A stretch of DNA of 64,000 nt from Rhodocyclales bacterium. Lineage in GTDB: Bacteria; Pseudomonadota; Gammaproteobacteria; Burkholderiales; Rhodocyclaceae. This document shows, piece after piece, positions 45,989-54,707 of this stretch. The translations under genes were made by a program, and so were the position numbers. The stretch is taken from the NCBI GenBank assembly GCA_016235165.1, contig JACRLX010000023.1:62001-126000 (forward strand), in the 5' to 3' direction. Below the pieces are notes generated by a model that was not told the origin of the DNA, searched no databases, and was given only the letters and a program-made list of their open reading frames with translations. Positions within the stretch are counted from its first letter, which is position 1. Each line of letters begins with the position of its first letter.

Positions 45989-46048
45989 GGCAAGATGCTG
46001 TTTGCCCAGACCATGGACTTTCAGTCATGGAAGGCCTTCCATCAATAG
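45989..46048 (+). pseudogene. Probable IS4-family (DUF4372) transposase N-terminal remnant
   Basis: Translation gives [19 protein letters not shown] then a stop. This resembles the start of IS4-type DUF4372 transposases (pattern GKxLFAQxMDFxPWxxF). Only about 20 codons remain recognisable; the following sequence keeps no transposase likeness that I can see. It lies in the 340-bp gap between gltL and the regulator gene, at the island boundary. The match is short, so confidence is limited. Confidence 0.4.
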
Positions 46049-46118
46049 TTGCAACAAGGCGTCTCGCTCTACTCAAGCAAAGCGTTCTGGCCACCGAGGT
46101 TTCCTGCATCGCCGTGTC

Positions 46119-46134
46119 GCCAGCGCCGACTTTC
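46119..46134 (-). repeat. Dispersed 16-bp repeat, exact inverse copy
   Basis: GCCAGCGCCGACTTTC between the transposase remnant and the regulator gene's stop. Together with preceding bases it shares 23 bases with the copy near 34.7 kb. Confidence 0.7.
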
Positions 46135-46173
46135 AACATTGCTGGCGGTATCGCTCCCCGGCTTTACGGCAGG

Positions 46174-47970
46174 TTATCCTGGGTATGCCAGACCCATCTT
46201 CCGCATCCTATAGGCCAACTGCGGCCGGGTGAGACCCAGGAGGCGGGCGGCGGCGGAGAGTTTGCCCTTGGCGCGTTCGACGGCGAGTTTCATCAAGGCG
46301 CGTTCGACGGCATCGATCGACAGGCGGTCCGTATCCGCCTGGCCAGCCACGCGCGCCAGTATCCGGAACAGGTCGGGTGTCTCTTCGTCCGCCGCCCGGA
46401 CGATCTCCGCGGCCAGACTGCCCCCGTCGGAAACCGAGAACAGCGGCGAATCCTGAGCCTCGCCGCTGATGAACAGATGGGCCAGGTCGATGGCCGCGCC
46501 GTTCTCCGCGGCGATGACCCCTCGCTCCACCAGGTTCTGCAATTCCCGGATGTTGCCCGGGAAGCCATAGTTGAGCAGGGCACGCATGGCGCGGATGGTG
46601 AAGCCGGCGACGGCACGGCCATGGCGCTGGTTGTAGTGGCGCAGGAAATGGTTGAGCAGCAGGGGGATGTCGTCGCGCCGCTCCCGCAGCGGCGGGATGA
46701 GGATGGGAAAGACATTGAGGCGGAAGAACAGGTCCTCGCGGAAACGGCCCGCCCGGACTTCTTCTCGCAGATCGATGTTGGAGGCAGCCACCAGGCGCAC
46801 ATCCACCCGGCGCATGCGGGTGTCGCCGACGCGCTCGATTTCCCCGGTCTGTACCGCGCGCAGCAGTTTTCCCTGGGCCACCAGGGATAGCGAATTGATT
46901 TCGTCGAGGAACAGCGTGCCGCCGTCCGCCCGCTCGAAGCGGCCGGGCCGCGACTGGGTGGCGCCGGTGTAGGCGCCCCGCTCGACGCCGAAGAGCTCCG
47001 CTTCCACCAGGGTTTCGGGAATCGCCGCGCAATTGATCGAAACGAAGGGAACATCCTTCGTGATGCCGATGCCGTGCAACATCTTGGCAAAGAGTTCCTT
47101 ACCCGTGCCGGATTCGCCGATGAACAGCACCGTGGCGCGGGTGGGCGCCACCCGGTTCAGCCGCTGGCAGCAGGCGGCGAAGGCCGGGGAAACTCCGACC
47201 AGGGAACGGGAGCCATCGGTATCCTCGGCGCCCGCCGGCAAGGGGGCCAGCGCGATGCCGTCGCGGCCGTAGCCGGCGGCATCGACGAAGTCCTGCACAT
47301 TGAGGTAGCGCAGATCTTCCTCGACGTTGTCCCATTCCTCGGCGGGTTTGCCGATGACCCGGCAGACCGGCGCGCCCATCGCCCGGCACTCCGTTTCGCG
47401 GAACACGATCAATTTGCCGATCAGGGTCGTGACATAGCCGATGGCATAGCCGAGCTGCATCCAGCAGACGGCCTCGGTGGCCATGCCATAGGCGGCGATG
47501 TGCTCATCGGCCTCGCTGGAGTTGTGCCAGACGAACTCGCCGCTGTAATTGCCTCGCACCGCGTCATAGGCGATGCTCACGGGCTCGACTTTCACGATGC
47601 CTTCGATGGCGTGCAGCCGGGTTCCGGCGGCGAGCACGGCAATCGGCTCGGCGTCCGGCCACTGCTGACGGACCAGTTCGGCGTCGCGCGCGCCGGACAC
47701 GTAGCCCGTACGTGTCAGCGCGCCGCGGGCCCGCTCCGGCCCCATGCCGTCGATCAGTTCCCGCCGCAAGGCGCCGAAGGCGGCGTTGTGCAGCAGGATC
47801 ATGCGCTGGTTGTTCAGCCAGACGCGGCCGTCGCCCGGAGAGAAATAGAGGCACTCGGTCAGATCGCGCAGGGTCGGCCTGGCGGCCTCGTCCAGGTCGC
47901 GGCTATGGCCGCTGGCGAGCATGGCGCCGGTAGTGCGGGAGACTTCGGCCAGGGAAATTTTTTTCTTCAT
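46174..47970 (-). CDS. XylR/DmpR-type sigma-54-dependent activator
   Basis: A 598-residue regulator. The N-terminal ~210 residues are an XylR_N plus V4R sensor domain ([19 protein letters not shown], then [30 protein letters not shown]), which in relatives binds aromatic effectors directly. The AAA+ domain has [14 protein letters not shown] (usually GAFTGA) and GGTLFLDE; the C-terminal Fis-type helix-turn-helix is [21 protein letters not shown]. It is divergent from the aldehyde dehydrogenase gene, which has a sigma-54 promoter, so it probably activates the island's catabolic genes. The effector is not evident. Confidence 0.9.
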   Translation of the reverse strand: MKKKISLAEVSRTTGAMLASGHSRDLDEAARPTLRDLTECLYFSPGDGRVWLNNQRMILLHNAAFGALRRELIDGMGPERARGALTRTGYVSGARDAELVRQQWPDAEPIAVLAAGTRLHAIEGIVKVEPVSIAYDAVRGNYSGEFVWHNSSEADEHIAAYGMATEAVCWMQLGYAIGYVTTLIGKLIVFRETECRAMGAPVCRVIGKPAEEWDNVEEDLRYLNVQDFVDAAGYGRDGIALAPLPAGAEDTDGSRSLVGVSPAFAACCQRLNRVAPTRATVLFIGESGTGKELFAKMLHGIGITKDVPFVSINCAAIPETLVEAELFGVERGAYTGATQSRPGRFERADGGTLFLDEINSLSLVAQGKLLRAVQTGEIERVGDTRMRRVDVRLVAASNIDLREEVRAGRFREDLFFRLNVFPILIPPLRERRDDIPLLLNHFLRHYNQRHGRAVAGFTIRAMRALLNYGFPGNIRELQNLVERGVIAAENGAAIDLAHLFISGEAQDSPLFSVSDGGSLAAEIVRAADEETPDLFRILARVAGQADTDRLSIDAVERALMKLAVERAKGKLSAAARLLGLTRPQLAYRMRKMGLAYPG

Positions 47971-48013
47971 TTGATGAAAATGAAAATCGCGTGATCAAAA
48001 CAAATTTAATCAC
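47970..48013. promoter_or_regulatory. Putative activator-binding region
   Basis: Imperfect inverted repeats TTTGAT (47970-47975)/ATCAAA (47994-47999) and GTGAT (47991-47995)/ATCAC (48009-48013), about 170-190 bp upstream of the predicted start. XylR/DmpR sites have TTGATCAA-like cores at comparable distances. The match is loose. Confidence 0.35.
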
Positions 48014-48145
48014 ATGGTCACAGTTGCCGTTGGATTTCCTTTTTTGCAATGCGGCATGAGCGCCGCCCGCCAAAGCCTGGCGACCGATGCTGAATCAGGG
48101 CTAAAGCAGCTTGTTGCGCTGCATGAGTGGCGGTGGCGAAAAATC

Positions 48146-48160
48146 AGGCACGTGGTTTGC
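48146..48160 (+). promoter_or_regulatory. Sigma-54 promoter of the catabolic operon
   Basis: AGGCACGTGGTTTGC matches TGGCACG-N4-TTGC at every position but the first. Predicted start near 48172, about 44 bases before the aldehyde dehydrogenase ATG. A sigma-54 activator gene is divergent and next to it. Confidence 0.78.
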
Positions 48161-48215
48161 GAATGAAAAGCTCAGCGCCCAACCGGGCTGGACCCTGAAA
48201 CTTGGAGATTCGCAA

Positions 48216-49679
48216 ATGACGGCAAACATTCTGGACACGGGCATCTGGGACAAGAAAATTTTTTCGGGTGGCTGGGTCGACGGTCACGGCGGCAGCCAGG
48301 AAGTGCGCGAGCCGGCCACCGGCGAACTGCTCACCACCGTGGGACTCGGCATTGCAAACGACATTGCCGTTGCCGCGACGACGGCCGCGCTGGCCCAGAA
48401 ACAGTGGGTCGCCGTGCCGCCGCGCGACAAGGCGGCGATATTTCTCAAGGCGGCCCGCCTGATGGAGGAGCAGGCCGACGCGCTGGGCCTGTGGATCGCG
48501 CGGGAAACCGGCGGCCTGGTGCTCAAGGGCATGCACGAGGTGCGCGAAGCGGCGGCCATTTTCCAATTGGCGGCGGGCATGGTCACAGGGCCCCAGGGGG
48601 TGACCCTGGCGAGCCCGCCGGGACGCCTGTCGCTGGCGCGCCGCGTGCCCCATGGTGTGGTCGGCGTCATCTCGCCCTTCAATTTCCCCTTGATCCTGTC
48701 CCTGCGCGCCGTGGCCCCGGCACTTGCCGCCGGCAACGGCGTGGTGCTCAAGCCCGATCCGCAGACTCCGGTGACCGGCGGTTTCCTGATCGCTCGCGTC
48801 CTGGAACTGGCCGGCTTGCCGGCCGGACTGCTCCAGGTGCTGCCCGGCGGCGCCGAAGCCGGCGAGGCGCTGTGCACCGATCCGAAGGTGGGCATGATCT
48901 GCTTCACCGGGTCTACGGGCGTGGGCCGCCGCGTCGGCGAACTGGCGGGCCGCCACCTGAAGAAGGTCGCGCTGGAACTCGGCGGCAAGAGCCCGCTGAT
49001 CGTGCTCGATGACGCCGACATTGACCTGGCGGTGTCCAATGCGGCCTGGGGCGCCTTCCTGCACCAGGGACAGATCTGCATGGCTTCCGGGCGCATCCTG
49101 GTCCATGAGAGCATGGCGCCGGAGTTCATCCGCCGCCTGGCGGAAAAAGCCAGCCATTTGCCGGTCGGCAATCCGGCGAAGGAGCAAGTGGCCCTCGGAC
49201 CGCTGATCAACGCCCGCCAGGTGCAACGGGTGCACGGCATCGTCCAGGACAGCGTCGCCGCCGGCGCCAAGCTGGAGGCCGGCGGTACCTATGACGGCCT
49301 GTTCTACCGGCCCACCGTGCTGTCGAATCTCAAGCCGGGCATGCGCGCCTTCGACGAGGAGGTCTTCGGCCCCGTCGCCAACATCGTCACCTACCGCAAC
49401 GACGACGAGGCCGTGGAACTGGCCAACACCACCGAGTACGGCCTGTCCTCGGCCATCATCTCGCCCGCGGTGGGACGGGCGATGGCCCTCGGCGAGCGCC
49501 TCGGCGCCGGCATGCTGCACATCAACGACCAGACCGTCAATGACGAATGCACCAACCCCTTCGGCGGCCGCGGCTGCTCGGGCAACGGCGGCCGCGCCGG
49601 CGCCATCGCCGACCTTGACGAATTCACCCAGTGGCAATGGGTGACCGTCAAGGACGTGCCGCCGCGCTATCCGTTCTGA
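48216..49679 (+). CDS. xylC: Benzaldehyde-dehydrogenase-like aldehyde dehydrogenase
   Basis: A 487-residue NAD(P)-dependent aldehyde dehydrogenase. The catalytic Glu is in ELGGKSP, the nucleophilic Cys in QGQICMASG, and the cofactor motif in FTGSTGVGRRVG; FNFPLILSLRAVAPALAAGN is intact. Length and pattern match benzaldehyde dehydrogenases of the XylC type, and an XylB-like gene lies nearby. The ATG at 48216 has GGAG upstream, and upstream in-frame codons precede the promoter. The substrate is inferred from context; other aryl or terpene aldehydes are possible. Confidence 0.82.
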   Translation: MTANILDTGIWDKKIFSGGWVDGHGGSQEVREPATGELLTTVGLGIANDIAVAATTAALAQKQWVAVPPRDKAAIFLKAARLMEEQADALGLWIARETGGLVLKGMHEVREAAAIFQLAAGMVTGPQGVTLASPPGRLSLARRVPHGVVGVISPFNFPLILSLRAVAPALAAGNGVVLKPDPQTPVTGGFLIARVLELAGLPAGLLQVLPGGAEAGEALCTDPKVGMICFTGSTGVGRRVGELAGRHLKKVALELGGKSPLIVLDDADIDLAVSNAAWGAFLHQGQICMASGRILVHESMAPEFIRRLAEKASHLPVGNPAKEQVALGPLINARQVQRVHGIVQDSVAAGAKLEAGGTYDGLFYRPTVLSNLKPGMRAFDEEVFGPVANIVTYRNDDEAVELANTTEYGLSSAIISPAVGRAMALGERLGAGMLHINDQTVNDECTNPFGGRGCSGNGGRAGAIADLDEFTQWQWVTVKDVPPRYPF

Positions 49680-49689
49680 GCCGGAGAAC

Positions 49690-50592
49690 ATGAGCATGAG
49701 TATCCTGCGCCTCTGGAAGGCAAGAGCCGTCCGCTTCGTCTTCGACCGTTTCATCCTGCCCAGGATCGGCTATGACGTGGACGGCCTGGGGGAAACCTGC
49801 GACGAAGAACGCATCCTGCCGACGGCGACCGGGCCGGTGCGGGCCCTGATCCATCGCCCGGGCCGGGATAGCGGGCCGTTGCCGCTGTTCGTCAACATCC
49901 ACGGCGGCGGTTTCGTTTTCGGCCTGCCCGAGCACGATGCCGTGTTCTGCCGGCGCATCGCCGCGCGGGTCGGCTGCGTGGTGGCCAATCTCGACTATGC
50001 GCGGGCGCCGGAGCATCCCTTCCCGGTGGCGCCGGACCAGTGCTATGCGGCCGTGGCCTGGCTGGCGGAGCACGCTGCCGAACTTGGCATCGATGCCAGT
50101 CGCATTGCCGTGGGCGGCCACAGCGCGGGCGGCAACCTGACCGCTTACGTGGTGGCTCAGGCCAAGGCGAGGGGCGGGCCGGACATCCGCTTCCAGGTGC
50201 TCGACTATCCCTTCACCGATGCCCGCACCGATCCGGCGGCGAAACGCGTACGTACCGACAAGCCGCTGCTCAAGCCCGGACTGATGAATCTCTTCAATGC
50301 CTGCTACGTGCCGCCGGAACTGGCCGGCGATCCCCGCGTCTCGCCGCTGTTCGCCCCCCTGGATGAGCTGCGCGGCCAGCCGCCGGCCCTCGTCATCACC
50401 GCCGAATACGACGCCCTGCGCGACGAGGGCGACGCCTATGCCGCCCGACTCAGGGAAGCCGGCGTTCCGGTGCGCCACGAAGTCTTCCCCGGCGTCGACC
50501 ACGTCTTCACCCACGTTGGCCCCAAAGCCCAGGCCGATGCCGCCTGGGCGCTGATGGAAGACTGCCTGCGCCAGGCCTTCCGGCCGAACTGA
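49690..50592 (+). CDS. HSL-family alpha/beta hydrolase (esterase)
   Basis: A 300-residue hormone-sensitive-lipase-type esterase. HGGGF supplies the oxyanion hole, GHSAGG the nucleophilic Ser, and [12 protein letters not shown] and GVDHVFTH the acid and His. It starts 10 bp after the aldehyde dehydrogenase and is followed by an alcohol dehydrogenase, so it could release the alcohol from an ester. CCGGAGAAC precedes the ATG. Substrate not known. Confidence 0.85.
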   Translation: MSMSILRLWKARAVRFVFDRFILPRIGYDVDGLGETCDEERILPTATGPVRALIHRPGRDSGPLPLFVNIHGGGFVFGLPEHDAVFCRRIAARVGCVVANLDYARAPEHPFPVAPDQCYAAVAWLAEHAAELGIDASRIAVGGHSAGGNLTAYVVAQAKARGGPDIRFQVLDYPFTDARTDPAAKRVRTDKPLLKPGLMNLFNACYVPPELAGDPRVSPLFAPLDELRGQPPALVITAEYDALRDEGDAYAARLREAGVPVRHEVFPGVDHVFTHVGPKAQADAAWALMEDCLRQAFRPN

Positions 50593-50621
50593 CCACAGTG
50601 CACCCAAGCAAGGAGGAGACC

Positions 50622-51716
50622 ATGAAAATTCGCGCCGCCGTCACCCGCGACAAGAAGATCGCCATCGAAGAACTGGACATCGAAGATCCCCGTGAATCAG
50701 AAATTCTGGTCAAGGTGGTCGCCACCGGCGTCTGCCACACCGACATCGTGGTCCGCGACGGCCACCTGCCGACGCCGCAGCCGGTGGTGCTCGGCCACGA
50801 GGGCGCCGGCATCGTTGAAAAGGTCGGCGGCAATGTGACCAAGGTGGCGCCTGGCGACCACGTCGTCATGAGCTTCAATTCCTGCGGCGGCTGCCCGAGC
50901 TGCGCCGACCATGCCCCGGCCTACTGCCTGGAATTCTTCCCCCGCAACTTCTTCGCCACCCGCGCCGATGGTTCGAGCGGCCTGTCGCAGAACGGCGCGC
51001 CCATCCACAGCAATTTCTTCGGTCAGTCCTCCTGGGCCACCCATGCCCTGTGCCACGAGCGCAATGTCGTCAAGGTACCCACGGATGTGCCGCTGGAACT
51101 CATGGGCCCGCTCGCCTGTGGCGTGCAGACTGGCGCCGGCGCCGTCATCAATGCGCTCAAGGTCGGCGTCGGCAAGTCCTTCGCCGTCTTCGGCGCCGGC
51201 TCGGTGGGGCTTTCCGCCATCATGGCGGCCCGTGTCGTAGGCGCCACCACTATCATCGCGGTGGATCTCAACGCCGACCGCCTGGCCTTCGCCAGGGAAG
51301 TGGGCGCCACCCACGTCATCGACTCCGGCACGGAGAACGCCACCGAGGCGTTGATGAAGCTCACCGGCATCGGCCTCGATTTCGTGCTGGACACCACCGG
51401 CCTGGCGCCGGTGATCCGGGCGGCGGTGATGGCGCTGGCGCCGCGCGGCACCTGCGGCATCCTCGGCGCATCCCCCCTGGGCAGTGAATTCACGCTGGAC
51501 GAGGTGCATTTCATGAGTGGCGGGCGGCGGCTGATGGGCATCGTCGAGGGCGAATCGGAACCCGAGCTTTTCATCCCGACCCTGATCGAGCTCTATCGCC
51601 AGGGCCGCTTCCCCTTCGATCGCATGGTGAAGTTCTACGACTTCGCCGACATCAACACCGCAATCCACGATTCGGAAACCGGCCGCAGCATCAAGCCCAT
51701 CGTCCGCATGGGCTGA
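50622..51716 (+). CDS. xylB: Zinc-dependent aryl-alcohol (benzyl-alcohol-type) dehydrogenase
   Basis: A 364-residue medium-chain zinc alcohol dehydrogenase. Catalytic zinc ligands: GVCHTD and GHEGAGIV; structural zinc: [18 protein letters not shown] motif: [14 protein letters not shown] then VDLNADRL. It matches XylB-type benzyl alcohol dehydrogenases in length and pattern. AAGGAGGAG precedes the ATG at 50622. With the aldehyde dehydrogenase it would convert an alcohol through the aldehyde to an acid. Confidence 0.82.
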   Translation: MKIRAAVTRDKKIAIEELDIEDPRESEILVKVVATGVCHTDIVVRDGHLPTPQPVVLGHEGAGIVEKVGGNVTKVAPGDHVVMSFNSCGGCPSCADHAPAYCLEFFPRNFFATRADGSSGLSQNGAPIHSNFFGQSSWATHALCHERNVVKVPTDVPLELMGPLACGVQTGAGAVINALKVGVGKSFAVFGAGSVGLSAIMAARVVGATTIIAVDLNADRLAFAREVGATHVIDSGTENATEALMKLTGIGLDFVLDTTGLAPVIRAAVMALAPRGTCGILGASPLGSEFTLDEVHFMSGGRRLMGIVEGESEPELFIPTLIELYRQGRFPFDRMVKFYDFADINTAIHDSETGRSIKPIVRMG

Positions 51717-51749
51717 ATCACCACAACACACCACGAGGAGACTGACACC

Positions 51750-53081
51750 ATGCAAGAAACCAACGCAACCCACGTTGTCGATTCCACCGTAGAGGGTCCG
51801 TCCCGCCGGGAATTCATTCGCGCTGCCGGCGCCGCCGGACTGGCCCTGGCCCTGCCCGGCGGATCGCTGTGGGCGCAGGGCGCCGACCCGAAAAATACGC
51901 TCAGGATCGGCTTCATCAGTCCGCGCACCGGCCCCCTGGCCAGCTTCGGCGAGACCGACCCCCATGTGCTCGCCCTCGTCCGCAAGGCGCTGGCGTCCGG
52001 GCTGAGCGTCGGCGGCAAACAATATGCCGTGCAGATCATCGAGCGGGACACCCAGTCCGACCCCTCCCGCGCCAGCCAGTTGGCCAAGAGCCTGATCAAC
52101 GAAGAAAAGGTGGACCTGATGCTGGCCATCTCGACGCCCGAGGTGGTCAATCCCGTATCCGATGCCTGCGAGGCTGCCGGCGTGCCCTGCCTGTCCTCGG
52201 TGATGCCCTGGGAAGAGTGGTATTTCGGTCGCGGCGCCAAGCCCGGCGCGCCCTCGCCCTACAAATGGAGCTTCCATTTCTCCTTCGGCGTGGGCAGCTT
52301 CGTGCGCGCCTATACCGCCCAGTGGGGCCTGATTCCGACCAACCGCAAGGTGGGCGTGCTCTACCCCAATGATGCCGATGGCAATGCGATCCGCGCCAAC
52401 CTCGCGCCCGAACTGGCGAAAGCCGGATTCACCATCGTCGATCCCGGCCCCTATGAGAACGGCACTACCGATTATTCGGCCCAGATCGCCAGGTTCAAGG
52501 CGGAGAAGTGCGAGATTTTCAACACCTTCCCGATTCCCCCGGATTTCGCCGCCTTCTGGCGTCAGGCGGCCCAGCAGGGGTATACGAAAACGGTGAAGAT
52601 CGCCCAACTGGCCAAGACCGGTCTCTTCCCTTCCACCATGGAAGCCCTGGGCAATCTCGGTTTCAACCTGGCCGGTGGTGCCTATTGGCACAAGCACTTC
52701 CCCTACACGTCGCCGCTCACGGGCTTGAGTGGCGTGGCCCTGGCCGACGGTTACGAAGCCGCCAGCGGCAAGCAATGGACGCAGCAGTTGGGCGCCACCA
52801 TGGCCCTGCTGGATGCCGGCTTCGCCGCCCTGAAGACTACCGCCGATCCGAAGAACAAGGCGGGCCTGGCGAAAACCCTGGGCACCTTGAATACCGAGAC
52901 CATGGTCGGCAAGGTGGACTTCACCAAGGGGCCGGTGTCCAACGTGGCGGTCACGCCCATCATCGGCGCGCAGTGGGTGAAGGCCCAGCCGGGCGCCAAA
53001 CACAAGCTCGACTTCGTCATTACCTCCAATGCCGATGACACCAAGGTACCGGTCGGCGCCAAGCTGATTTCCTACAGTTGA
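51750..53081 (+). CDS. Branched-chain-type ABC substrate-binding protein with Tat signal
   Basis: A 443-residue type I periplasmic binding protein. The N-terminus carries a twin-arginine signal (PSRREFIRAAGAAGLALALPGG) after a ~20-residue lead. The mature part starts TLRIGFISPRTGPLASFGETD, the LivJ-like pattern. Relatives in catabolic clusters bind aromatic acids and related compounds, not amino acids. It starts a Liv-type transporter with two ATPases and two permeases downstream. Confidence 0.88.
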   Translation: MQETNATHVVDSTVEGPSRREFIRAAGAAGLALALPGGSLWAQGADPKNTLRIGFISPRTGPLASFGETDPHVLALVRKALASGLSVGGKQYAVQIIERDTQSDPSRASQLAKSLINEEKVDLMLAISTPEVVNPVSDACEAAGVPCLSSVMPWEEWYFGRGAKPGAPSPYKWSFHFSFGVGSFVRAYTAQWGLIPTNRKVGVLYPNDADGNAIRANLAPELAKAGFTIVDPGPYENGTTDYSAQIARFKAEKCEIFNTFPIPPDFAAFWRQAAQQGYTKTVKIAQLAKTGLFPSTMEALGNLGFNLAGGAYWHKHFPYTSPLTGLSGVALADGYEAASGKQWTQQLGATMALLDAGFAALKTTADPKNKAGLAKTLGTLNTETMVGKVDFTKGPVSNVAVTPIIGAQWVKAQPGAKHKLDFVITSNADDTKVPVGAKLISYS

Positions 53082-53088
53082 AATTCGG

Positions 53089-53808
53089 ATGGCCGAGCTA
53101 TTGTCTGCGGCGGGCGTGGGCCTGCGCTTCGGTGCGCTGACGGTGCTGGACGGGGTGGACTTCGCCGTCGGCGAGGGCGAGGCGGTAGGTATCGTCGGTC
53201 CCAACGGGGCCGGCAAAACCAGCTTGCTCAACGTGCTGGCGGGGGCCTGCCGGCCCAGCGTCGGCGCGGTGCGCTATGGCGGTGGCGACGTGAGCCGCCT
53301 CGATGCGGCCGAGCGCTGCCGCCTGGGACTGGGACGCTCCCATCAGGTGCCGCGGCCCTTCCTCGGCATGAGCGTGATCGAGAACCTGATGACCGCTGCC
53401 ACCCACGGCGGCGGCTTTTCCGGCGCCGCGGCGCAGGCGCGCAGCCTCGATGCCCTGGCCCTTTGCGGCATGACGCCGCTGGCCAATCGTCGGGCCGAGA
53501 CCCTCGGCCTGCTGGACCGCAAGCGCCTGGAACTGGCCCGCGCCCTGGCGACTTCGCCGCGGGTGCTGCTGCTCGATGAAATCGGCGGCGGCCTCACCGA
53601 TGGCGAGGCGGCGGAACTGGTGGCCATCATCCGCGAGATTCGCGCTCGCGGCGTCGCCATCGTCTGGATCGAACACATCGTCCATATGTTGCTCCGGGTC
53701 ATCGACCGGCTGGTCTGCATGGATGCCGGCCGGGTGATCGCCAACGGCGAGCCGAGGGCCGTGCTGGCCGATGCCGGGGTGATCGACGCCTACATGGGAG
53801 CCATCTAG
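53089..53808 (+). CDS. Liv-type ABC transporter ATPase (LivG-like)
   Basis: A 239-residue ATPase: Walker A GPNGAGKT, Q-loop SHQVPRPF, Walker B LLLDEIGGGL and switch His WIEHIVHML. The signature, usually LSGGQ, reads LGLLDRKRLELARAL, with no Gly-Gly pair, which is atypical for LivG. Possibly it acts with the intact ATPase next door in a heterodimer. It begins 8 bp after the binding protein gene. Confidence 0.85.
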   Translation: MAELLSAAGVGLRFGALTVLDGVDFAVGEGEAVGIVGPNGAGKTSLLNVLAGACRPSVGAVRYGGGDVSRLDAAERCRLGLGRSHQVPRPFLGMSVIENLMTAATHGGGFSGAAAQARSLDALALCGMTPLANRRAETLGLLDRKRLELARALATSPRVLLLDEIGGGLTDGEAAELVAIIREIRARGVAIVWIEHIVHMLLRVIDRLVCMDAGRVIANGEPRAVLADAGVIDAYMGAI

Positions 53809-53809
53809 C

Positions 53810-54520
53810 GTGAGTCTGTTGCACGTGGATAAGCTTTCCGCTTCCCATGGCCAACTGCCAGCGGTGCGCGGCATCGAATTCACCGTGGACGAGGGCGAGA
53901 TCGTCGCGCTGGTGGGCGCCAACGGCGCCGGCAAGACGACCCTGTTGCGGACCATCGCCGGCGCTCATCGCGCCGACCGTGGCCGTGTCGTCTTCGACGG
54001 CGTGGAGGTGACCGGCCTACCGGCTCATCGCCGGGTCGCCGCCGGCATTTCCCTGGTGCCCGAGGGCCGCCGTCTGTTTCCGACCATGAGCGTCGAGGAA
54101 AACCTGCGCGTGGGTGCCAGCGCCGCCCGTCCGGGCGAGTGGAGCGTGACGCGGGTGCTGGACGCCTTTCCCCAACTCCAACCCCTGCGCCGTCGACGCG
54201 CCGGAGAGTTGTCCGGCGGTCAGCAACAGGCCGTCGCCATCGGGCGGGCGCTGATGGCCAATCCCCGCATCCTGCTGCTCGATGAAATTTCCCTTGGCCT
54301 GTCCCCCAAGGCGGTGGACGGCGTGTATGCCTCCCTGCGCATCCTGATCGATGCGCGGGTTACCCTCATCCTCGTCGAGCAGGACCTGGGGCGGACCCTG
54401 GCCACGGCCGACCGCATTCTTTGCCTGCTAGAAGGCCGTATCGTCGCCGCCGGGAGGGCCGACGAGATGAGCCGGGAACAGGTCATGGCCCATTATTTCG
54501 GTACGCGGGAGGCAGCATGA
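53810..54520 (+). CDS. Liv-type ABC transporter ATPase (LivF-like)
   Basis: A 236-residue ATPase with GANGAGKT, LVPEGRRLFPTMSVEENL, the normal signature LSGGQQQAVAIGRAL, Walker B LLLDEISLGL and switch residues in VEQDLGRTL. It starts at a GTG two bases after the LivG-like stop. Family length and order (binding protein, LivG, LivF, LivH, LivM) fit a single transport system for a substrate of the island. Confidence 0.88.
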   Translation: MSLLHVDKLSASHGQLPAVRGIEFTVDEGEIVALVGANGAGKTTLLRTIAGAHRADRGRVVFDGVEVTGLPAHRRVAAGISLVPEGRRLFPTMSVEENLRVGASAARPGEWSVTRVLDAFPQLQPLRRRRAGELSGGQQQAVAIGRALMANPRILLLDEISLGLSPKAVDGVYASLRILIDARVTLILVEQDLGRTLATADRILCLLEGRIVAAGRADEMSREQVMAHYFGTREAA

Positions 54521-54546
54521 GAGCCTATCCCCCGACCCCTGCCCCA

Positions 54547-54599
54547 CGACCGGCTTTGCACAGCCGGTCGGCTGCGGCAGCGCGGAGCAGTGCTCCGCG
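54547..54599. repeat. Two perfect palindromes between LivF- and LivH-like genes
   Basis: CGACCGGCT/AGCCGGTCG (54547-54570, 6-base loop) and CGCGGAGCA/TGCTCCGCG (54581-54599, 1-base loop), each with nine paired bases. They lie in the 187-bp gap, and similar palindromes follow the LivH gene, suggesting REP-like elements. Confidence 0.5.
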
Positions 54600-54707
54600 A
54601 ATTCCTGCCTTCGCCCCAGGGAAAGGGGCGACGTTGGTTCAGCCGCGCAAGGCGCGGCTTCCAGTTGTTGGCTCGCTGCCTCCTTGGGGCGGCCCGGCGG
54701 ACGCAGC

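Noticed and set aside
50697-53231. An 844-codon minus-strand frame
   Set aside because: Antisense to the alcohol dehydrogenase and binding protein genes, both of which have complete catalytic or signal motifs.
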